64,000 bases of DNA, taken from contig OY821749.1 in the NCBI GenBank assembly GCA_963682055.1, positions 30,077,631 through 30,141,630 of the forward strand. Direction: 5' to 3'. Every line of letters begins with the position of its first letter. Positions within the stretch are counted from its first letter, which is position 1. The notes under the pieces were generated by a model that searched no databases, had not been told where the DNA came from, and saw only the letters and a list, made by a program, of their open reading frames with translations. The DNA comes from Primula veris (lineage: Eukaryota; Streptophyta; Magnoliopsida; Ericales; Primulaceae). Below, one piece after another: positions 55,425 to 64,000 of the stretch. Position numbers and translations under genes: made by a program.

Positions 55425-58205
55425 AAAAAAAAACTTGAACGTGAAAAGTCACAGCGTAGGTACGTACTGTTCCTGCCAATCAAACCGATTAATTCATATT
55501 GGGGTGATAATTGACGGTTCAGTGGTGGAGCTCGCGGAGTATTGTAGGGTTACTGGAATTCCCAAAAGGAAATGGCTTCAAGCGAATAAAATATATGGGG
55601 CAATAGCTATCCAACTACGGAGTATATTAAAATGTGTAATGCGGATGAGTTTTAAAAAAAAAAATGTGGAATGCCCTGCCAGCATCTTACAAGCTCCGCC
55701 CGCACGATAGTTTTTCTTTACTTTTTTTAATCAATATGGCAATGTACAATATTTATACATGAAAACATAACTATTAAAAAAACCGTGTCCAAATACTTTA
55801 TAGTATAAGCATTTGTAGACATATTTATTCATGAGAAATTTAGATTGTCGTAAAGTTCAATTTATACTACAATCGTATTATGAAAATAAAGTGTGTTTTT
55901 ATTTTATTTTTGCACATACTACTGTTATCACCGTGATGTTGGGGGTGTCATAACCCATAAGTAAATCTATCAAATGAATATGATGCTTTACATACGTTAT
56001 CATGATAGACTAAATGTGTATATATATATATATATATATAAATCGGATGAGTTTATGGCCATTTCTTTCAAGTAGTTTTATAACTTCCTTGTACTATTGT
56101 ATATATCTAAGAAACTTATCTAACAATAAGACAAGACCCACCTGGTTTGGACCGACAAGATAAAAAGATAAGATCAAGCCAGAGCATTGATGTATTCTTC
56201 CGTTTATTTCTCATGTGAGAAAGAAGGACCATTACTTATAAAAAGAAAAAAAGAAACAATATTAACTATAATAGGAGAAATGTGCAGATAACTACCAGCT
56301 TGATTCAAGGCCTTAATTTTAAGCTTAATTTTTTAGGCTTACTTGCTTACTTTAGGCTTAATTTTTTCTAGTTGTATCAATTTTTTGGAATTTTCGTTGA
56401 TCTAGCTACCAAAAATTATTAGAGGCTTGGGTCATTCCTTATTATTTCCTTGTTTCTAATGGTCCGTATGCTTTTAGCTTGAATTAGATTTCGTTGAACA
56501 ACTTACGTACTCTTCGAACCTGAACCGGTCTCGATTGGTCACGGTCTCGATTGGTCACCCCACCTCGTTAGGATTTTTTTGGTCTTATTGCCCAAGCTAG
56601 CTAAGTCTTTATCATAATTATCATTGTCAACCTTGTTTAGTTTCAATTATGTGCATGTACAATGCATACAATGACTTTGTAGTCTTTGTGTTGTCACAGC
56701 TTATGCAAAAGTTTTATGTATTCTTGTTTGGGTATTTTTGGCTTGTATCACGTGGAAGTTTTGTTAAGAGAACTCCTTTCGAAACTATACAGTCAAACTA
56801 CGTAACTCATTATTTGTTTTTATCCTCATTTTTTCTTATGAAAATGTTGCAGACCAAATTATACATGAAAGACCAAGACTTTGTTACCCATGGGAAATAA
56901 AATAAAATAAGTCAAGTACCAGAATGATTCCTTAAGAAATTTGGGAATAGGGATAACGTTTGTCACAAATTCTCCGAAATGACTCAAAGCAACCAGTTAT
57001 GCACATATTATGTGATTTTAGAAAATTACATAACGTTCTATCCAAGTTATTTTAGCAACAAGCAGTATGCTACTATAGGACTATAAATTTGACGGAGTTT
57101 GTACAAAGGTTATCCGTCGTGGATAACTATTTATGCTTAAAGCATCATTGTAAAGACATAGAAGGATGATATTTAATCAGCCCCAACTAGATTGATTCTT
57201 TGTTTTGATCTTATTCTCAAAACTGGATTATAATCCACATCGAATCGTTACTCTCAAAACTATTATACTGTAAACGAATAAAATCCTAATGAAGTAACTA
57301 AAAGTGAAGGAAATTTAAAGAATAAAACTGAAAAATCTTGTTTCTGTTAGGATAGTGTGGGACCATAACAAGAAGATAGGTAAAGTTTGTTAGTATTATC
57401 CAATAGATATTACTCGTGTTAGTTAAAGGTTTGTGGAGAACAATTGGGTCCCAAACCACATGGCTTCAAGTACAACCTATACGAGTCAAAGCAAAAGACT
57501 GAAATGAAAACGCCTTGTAACGGAAATTGAAATAATAAATTATTGTAAGTTAAATTATATGTTTATACTATTAAAATAGAACGTCGGCCAGTACAAAAAA
57601 TGAGAAGTTATATGGAGAGGAAAATTATGATACGTAACTCAATTACGCGGCAATTATCCACTGTATTGCATACATGTTGTGATGTGATATGTTGGTCACA
57701 TTTTGACCAGGTATATGATAGTTATAATGTGGTTAATTATGATCCATATGGAGTGATTTTGTACTTAATCGATAGTTTTTGAGTCTTTTGACTATTTATT
57801 TGAACGAGTTATATAAATTATTGACTTTTTACCAAGTGAGATTTACTAAAATATTTGATCATTAGAATACAATTTGCTGTCATGTCTAAATATTTGAGTC
57901 ATTATTACTTCGGCAAACAAGTGCATTCAGGCATAGTTAAACATTTAATATTATTTCCAAATAAAAGTTGTATTTAACGCGAAGATAAGATTCATTTATC
58001 ATTATTGAGTGTCAATACTACAAAATCATAATTAATATTTCCAATTAATAAACATTAAATGGAAATACTTTCCAACAAAGTTATAGTATATATTTAGGCA
58101 ATGATACCAATTCATTGATAATGATAAAGATTTAAAATATATCTAGATAGAAAAGAAAAGAACGCTTTTAAATTCATTTCTTTTTAATATGAGTAAGAAA
58201 GAACT
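55425..58205. other. Intergenic DNA right of the Tat element
   Basis: No gene supported. An alternating TA microsatellite lies at about 56019-56041. The open frame reading into the LTR from 55297 is not a gene. Confidence 0.5.
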
Positions 58206-58209
58206 TTTG

Positions 58210-59690
58210 CGGTATGCATACACTATTTTGAGGAGAAAATTTATGTTTAGTGTATTCAATTATCATGTGTTTTCGATTTAATATTTTGTAGTATCAAAAC
58301 TATTGATTAGTATACTGAATTATGTTATTTTTTCAGATTGATATATTACTATCTAAATTGACAATAAAAAAAGCGACATCATCAGACATTTTCTGTTAAT
58401 ATTAAGTGCATAAGTCATTTTCGCTATTAAATTGACTAAAATCGTTGGATCATAAACAAAGGCTATGTGTAACTAATGATTAAGACCGTAGATGAAATCC
58501 AACGGCTCCTGATAAATATAATATCAAATTGGAAAACTTAACTACTAATTATTTTATATATGCTAATATATCTACACACACAAACAAGGCGGGGGTGGCT
58601 GGAGGTGGGTGACGGCGGAGGACGGTGTCCAAAGGTTTGTGATGGGGATTGTGACAACTTACAGACGCCATAGTGGAGGGAAAAAGTGTGATGACATACA
58701 GATGCGGTGGTGGAGGTTTCGAAAGTTATGGGTGAAAAGCCCTAACCGTTGCTTATTAGTTCCAGGGACCAAAGTTATAAATTAGACAAATTTTTATTTT
58801 TTCAAAATATCACTGAATTTTTCTTTGTATTCACAAATTGTCCCAAATTTGTACAAAAAGAAATTATTTTTGAAAAATATAATTTTACCTTATAAAATCT
58901 GATTTAAGCACGTTTAACCCACTAAACTTACAAAAATTATCAAGTAACCCTTGATTACCAAATTTTAACATTATACTCCTTAAAAACATTGTTTATTGAC
59001 ATTTGAGTTGTTATTTTTAACACTTTTTCACCCAAAAAGTACCAAGAAAATATTCTTTGATCATATAACTCTAGCATGTCATCATGTGTGATCTTCTATC
59101 CACCGCATATGTATGATAATGTGACTATCCGATCGTGTGTGATCATCTTTTCAATTTTTTTTTTTGCTTTTTCTCATGTACTTTTTTTTCTCGAAAATTT
59201 GATGTTTTTACTCTTTCTAGTTCATGTGAACTCATCATATTTTATGGCCCATAAAAGAAACTATTTACTTAAATTATGAAATTTTGTAAAACAAATTTAT
59301 TTTGGTCTTATGTCTATTATTATTATTATTGTTTTTGTTTTTTTAATAACTTTACCACTTAAAATATAAACAGCGAATTGATCTAAATTTTTGATTATTG
59401 GGACTAAAATTGTAATTATAAGTATGTGTACAATTGAGATTAATATTAATATACTAAAGTGAAAAATATATCAAACGTGAGTATACTAAACCGAAATTGC
59501 ATAACGGTAATTTAGTAACTTAAGTAACTTTTGCTACTAAATCTAACGGCAATATATCAATCTGAAAAAAACCGTAGTTGAGTATACGAATCAATAATTT
59601 TGATAGTACGGTATAATTAATCAAAAACACATGATACTTGAATATACTAATCATAAATTTTCTCCTATTTTGAGAAACTACCAATTGTTT
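58210..59690. mobile_element. Element with about 140-bp terminal inverted repeats
   Basis: The left arm (about 58221-58362) and right arm (about 59530-59680, reverse complement) share GGAGAAAATTTATG, TATCATGTGTTTT, AAAATTATTGATT-like and CAGATTGATATATT blocks in the same order. The arms enclose about 1.2 kb without a transposase. Near 58585-58750 there is a GC-rich stretch unlike its surroundings. Long terminal repeats suggest a non-autonomous Mutator-like element. I could not fix the exact ends or a 9-bp duplication. Confidence 0.6.
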
Positions 59691-60460
59691 TATAATAACT
59701 AAATAACGAAAAATTATTGAAACTTTCAAGACACGAAATAAAATGGTTTTGTCATTTACTATTATCCCCGCTTAACAATTTATTGATTAAGAGAAAAACT
59801 TGACAACATATCATCACACTTACCAATTCTTCTCGCATTAGGACAAACATCGGATTACATGGAGTAATTTTTCAAGGTTTCTAGTTCTCTCCGGGCTGGC
59901 TTGGCGCCTTTTTACACCTAGTCATATAATTATTTGACTGTATTTTTAACTTTGTCTAACATAATTCATAACATAAGTAAAAAAAAGTCGCTGACAAATT
60001 ACGAATTCTGTCAAAAAACCAACTTAATTCTTCAAGTTTCCAGTAAACAAATCTAAAAATCATGAAAGCTTTGTTTAATATCTTGATCTATCTATTTTTT
60101 CCATTTTGATATTCATCATTTAAAATTGTCCACTGTTGGTATCCCAACTTGCCATTTAAGTCAAATTGAACTAGTGTCCTAAGTAAGTTGTCGGAATCTA
60201 AGTCGCGCATGTTCCAAACCTAAAAAATAATCCTAAAAAGCGTGACTGCAATTCCGTCAGTATCCTTCAAAATAGATACACAACATACTTCTTGCAATTC
60301 CGTCACTTTACTATTGTCGGTCTCCTAATCGACAAAAAACTCGTACACATGATCTCACTCAAAAAACCGGAAAAAGAAAACCGAAACAAAGTTAATAGCT
60401 GACGTGGTGTTCCTTTTACACCAAATAACAAATCTGAATAAAAGAGAATTTCCAAATCGC
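59691..60460. other. Upstream region of the five-exon gene
   Basis: No coding sequence seen. Probably includes distal promoter sequence of the gene starting at 60705. Confidence 0.4.
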
Positions 60461-60462
60461 GC

Positions 60463-60469
60463 TATAAAT
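60463..60469 (+). promoter_or_regulatory. TATA box of the five-exon gene
   Basis: GCTATAAATTCG, about 240 bp before the ATG. It is followed by a CT microsatellite (about 60505-60522), common in plant 5' leaders, and then by alternating AT sequence up to the start codon. Confidence 0.55.
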
Positions 60470-60704
60470 TCGATACCCAGGGTTTCCGTTTTTCCTCCCC
60501 CCAACTCTCTCTCTCTCTCTCTCTAAAAATATATATACATACATATCTCTATATATATATATTTATAAATATATTAGATATTTACCCTGTTTTATTACCC
60601 CTCTACAACCTTAATTAATTAATCCCTTATAAGATTAATATTACATACATATATTGAGAGGAATATATAAATATATATATATATATAAATAAATAAATAT
60701 ATAT

Positions 60705-63295
60705 ATGGAGGGGAACAAGAAATCGTCTTCTTCATTCACTTCTGATTTATTTGGGTCTAAGGAGAATTCATCTCCGCCTCCTCATAGTGTTTTTGGCTCT
60801 ATTTTCCCACCTTCTAATAAGGTACCTTTTTTTTATTTCCATTAATATTTTGTTTCCTGTTTTTTTATTTATTAATATTTTAGGGGAATTTTACGGTGAT
60901 GGAAATTTGTATGATTGGATGAGGGTTTTTCAGTTCACTTCTTTTTATGCCTTATTGAATTAAGTTTTTTAATTGTTGAGATTTTGTTTCCTTTTTAAAA
61001 AAAATAATAATTTAGGGAATTTTTATGGTGATTGAATTTTTTATAATTGGATGTGGGTTTTTCAGTTCATGGCTTTTTATGCATTATTGGCTGATAATTT
61101 TATCACTTTATGCCTAATTGAGTTAAAATTTAACAATTTCCTGTTTTTTTTATAACAATTTTAGAGAATTATTATGGTTATGGAATTTTAGATAATTTAA
61201 TGAGGGTGTTTTGAGTTCATGGCTTTTTATGGATTTTTTTGGGTGGTAGTTTTATGTCTAATTGAATTAGGTTTTAAATCATTAAGATTTTGTTTCCTGT
61301 TTTTTTTTTTTTATAATTCAGGGAATTTTTATGGTGATGGAATTTTAGATAATTTAATGAGGGTGTTTCAGCTCATGGCCTTTTATGCATTATTTGGTAT
61401 ATAGTTTTATGCCCAATTGAATTAAGTTTTGGATTATTTATATTTTGTTTCATGCTGTTTTGAATTTCTAGCTAATTTTATGGTGTTGGGATTTCTGTAA
61501 TGGAATAAGGGTTTTTCTGTTCATGGATTTTTATAGATTTTTGGTGATTAATTGACGTTTTTATGCCCAATTGAATGAACTTTTTAATTATTAAGAGTTG
61601 TTACCTGTTGTTTTAAATTTATTAGCTAATTTCATCATGGTGTTGGGATTTCTCTAACGAAATTAGGGTTTTCTGATTTATGGATTTTATTTTATTTTTA
61701 TAGATTATTGGGTAAATAATTGATAGTTTTATGTCCAATTGAATTAGGGTAGGTAAAGTATTGGACATGAAAAGGTAAAGATTGATTTCAAAACGATACG
61801 GACCATACGGTGTGTTGGAACCTATGTAAATCATTAGAAAAAGACTAATTTACTCTTGCATGATACTCCATAAATTATGAGTCAATAGTATAATTGCATG
61901 AGACGGTGTGTTGGAACCTACGTCAAGCATTGCTAATATGAAAAAAATTGGGGATCAAATAGTACTTTTGTTGAAAATATGTGGTGCATGGGCTTAAGTA
62001 ACCCTTATTTTTTTCTAGCTGAAATTATGGATTATGTATAATATCTGTAGTGTTATATGGAGTAACTGATAAGTTTTTGAATTCACGGATTGGTGGTGTT
62101 ATTAACTTAATTGATTGCGTTTCGCTAGTGATAAATTTACTCAAACATGAGAAGTTACTTCTTTTTCTAATGCCTTTAGAAAAAATTGAGAAATTTGATT
62201 AATTTTTGTTCTATTCCAGGGGGGAAGAGAGTCCTTGCCGTCAAAGGAAAACGAGAAAAAGCAAGCTTCTGCAAATTACGGTTTGTGAAAAATTACAATT
62301 TTTATTTTTACTATTTTTGCTTCAAAACTTTTTCATGAGGATTGTTGCAATTTCGAAGTCTAAAATATACGTTTTATGTTGGTGACAAAATATTTTGTAC
62401 TAACTTAAACTTTTTGTTTTGATTTCCTGTTTGTTTTGGAATAAATTTACTTGCTTTCTTGTAGTATTTCATTAATTAGACTGTCGGAATGATTTTCTTT
62501 AACAAAGTTTACTTACTTTCCAAGGAAATCAGTTTTAGAACCACAACTAAATTAACCTCCGATTCTTGGCCTAATCGATCCATGTTATTAAGTCAAGTGG
62601 ACACGTATAGCATGAAATGGATTTATCATTTATGGATTACAGATTCAATTTAAGCTAAACAATTCCCTTATTTCTTACTTCAATTTTCAGGCACCAATTA
62701 TAGGAGCAACGAAGGGCATACTGGAAGCAATGAAAGCAGCAGCCCTTATTATCAAGAGCAACGAGTACAACAGCCTTGCCACCTCAGCTCCTCAATTTAC
62801 TATGGCGGCCAAGATATCTACTCTCGCCCTCAAACCACCCAACCTGGCAAGGTGAGTTTTCTATATAGCATTAACTGTATAAACATTGAACCGGAAAAAA
62901 ACAAATTAGCATACAGGTTTTGGGTGTTGTTACTATCAAATTTTGTTTGATTTGTCCTTCTTAGGTCGGCATCGCCGTGTCAAAATAGGTCACCTCATTA
63001 AAAAGACTATAATCAAAGAAGTCCTATTTCTGGTATATTTGTTTGTAGCTCTTGGTGCAAGCCTCTGTTTGTAGTGAAACCCTCAAAAGTTCCTGATATA
63101 TTTTAAATATTGAATCAGATCAACAGGGATGAGGGAGAAGATGATTCAGGTAGCGCCTCAAGAGGGAATTGGTGGAAAGGTAACTTAGACTTTGTCTTCA
63201 TTGCTAAAAAAATGTTAGGTAATCTTTTTAATTATAAGATGAATCTAGTAATAATGTTCTTTTATATGTTTTCTGCAGGGTCTTTATATTACTAA
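60705..63295 (+). CDS. Plant-specific conserved protein of unknown function (five exons)
   Basis: Exons are 60705-60821, 62220-62280, 62691-62851, 63119-63179 and 63279-63295, all with GT-AG introns and compatible phases, giving 138 residues. The protein is hydrophilic with no signal peptide, membrane span or catalytic motif. It has a serine-rich N terminus MEGNKKSSSSFTSDLFGSKE, a VFGSIFPP motif, a middle SSSIYYGGQDIYSRP motif, then an acidic EDDSGSASRGNWWKGSLYY C terminus. I recognise this pattern from an uncharacterised plant family (I recall Arabidopsis members such as At5g16110, unverified). The last exon encodes only the final five residues plus one split codon, so the conserved end depends on a 17-bp exon. 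The first intron is long (1398 bp) and contains tandem repeats. Role unknown. Confidence 0.88.
60884..61750 (+). repeat. Intronic tandem repeat, about six units of 130-155 bp
   Basis: Units begin near 60884, 61016, 61165, 61320, 61473 and 61625 and share GGGAATTTTTATGGTGATGG, GATGAGGGTTTTTCAGTTCATGG-like and TTTTATGCCCAATTGAATTA blocks. They degrade from left to right and lie wholly within the first intron of the five-exon gene. Apparent open frames here (YGDG-LYDWMRVFQ) come from the repeat. Confidence 0.85.
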
Positions 63296-64000
63296 GAAAT
63301 AACCTCATAGGGCCATTTGAAGTTCCTGTACAATCACTTAGGTAACTTTTCTTTTTGCAGTTGATTAGTGCTTTCCAGTTTTTGTTGTTAGTTCTTCAAA
63401 ATAAACTTTTTTTTATCAAAATATATTGTTTATCGATTATATTTCTCTCATCTCTATTTTATTGCGTTTTCATGGTATGAAAACTCGTGGATTAATTTAA
63501 GGTTCTACTCCTTTTTTTTTGCAGAAAGTATTCTATAAGTGTAGGATACATATAAGTAAAGCTTGAAGGTGGATGAGTTATAGTATCAGCTTGTTTTGGC
63601 ACCAAGATACTACATCGCTATCAATATGTAAACATAGCTAGTTATGCTTTTTTGGGTTTGTTTTGACTTTGCAGTTACTTCTGGATTTACCCTTGTAAGT
63701 AGTAAATTAAACCGAGTGCTATGGTATAGGAACTTTTTGTCTATATATCAGCAGAAGTTTGGCCCTAGATTGGTTATACATTTATCATTAGTCAAATCTC
63801 TACCGTGGTATACATTTCAAGTTTTTCGTGTGCGACTTGTTTGGTTTTCATTCATAACTTAACTTAGTAAGCTATCTGCTTTCCGGAGCTTGTCTCAAAC
63901 TTGTCTCAAACTTGTCCAAGTTAAGTTGGTAACCATGCGTGTACAGACGTATATATTCGTTTATGAAATTGAAGTTTTTAAGATAACTATAGAAACAACA
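63296..64000 (+). other. 3' region of the five-exon gene
   Basis: T-rich transcript-like sequence after the stop at 63295. It could hold a 3' UTR with further introns (for example CTTTTTGCAG near 63360 and a pyrimidine tract ending TTTGCAG near 63526). No additional coding sequence recognised. A short tandem CTTGTCTCAAA repeat lies near 63890. Confidence 0.4.

Noticed and set aside
60751..61404. Open frames in the first intron of the five-exon gene
   Set aside because: They come from the intronic tandem repeat and have no conserved features.

Overview
The window is nuclear DNA from a flowering plant, most likely a eudicot. It is AT-rich, its genes are split by short GT-AG introns, and it holds plant-type tRNA genes and a dense, nested load of plant transposable elements. 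I cannot name the species from sequence alone.

Three ordinary host protein genes can be supported. (1) A minus-strand nitrate/peptide-type transporter (NPF/PTR family, closest from memory to the NPF5.6/5.7 type) has three clear exons between 4866 and 8020; its short first coding exon was not found. (2) A single-exon gene at 34931-35296 encodes a small secretory-pathway membrane protein. (3) A five-exon gene at 60705-63295 encodes a 138-residue plant-specific protein of unknown function ending in NWWKGSLYY. A tRNA-Ser(AGA) gene lies at 36189-36270 and a damaged tRNA-Gly(GCC)-like sequence at 33084-33157.

The rest is mostly mobile DNA. The centrepiece is a complete, very young LTR retrotransposon at 44397-55424 (11.0 kb). 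Its two 653-bp LTRs differ at one base that I can see, and it carries an uninterrupted 1859-codon gag-pol on the minus strand. It has the hallmarks of the Tat/Retand branch of Ty3/Gypsy: a second RNase H between the usual RNase H and integrase, a 76-bp tandem array downstream of pol, and an extra gene on the opposite strand. That extra gene (45569-48249) has three exons with clean splice sites, its own TATA box and an open reading frame of about 826 codons. It is convergent with gag-pol, and the tandem array lies between the two 3' ends.

Three solo LTRs with exact 5-bp target duplications were found: 1096-1842 (distant relative of the large element), 15941-16511, and 37654-39302 (very G-rich inside). 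A probable fourth, 22879-23442, is an inverted relative of 15941-16511. DNA transposons include a hAT element with a transposase gene killed by two in-frame stops (25983-29195), two related short hAT-like elements with exact 8-bp duplications (3661-4265 and 19174-19616), a family of Stowaway-like MITEs, a 480-bp foldback element (14971-15450), an element with long inverted repeats (about 58210-59690), and weaker Helitron and CACTA candidates. A decayed RNase H domain of LINE type lies at about 18900-19168.

The host genes show no obvious joint function. The region reads as a gene-poor, transposon-rich interval with one recent large insertion.
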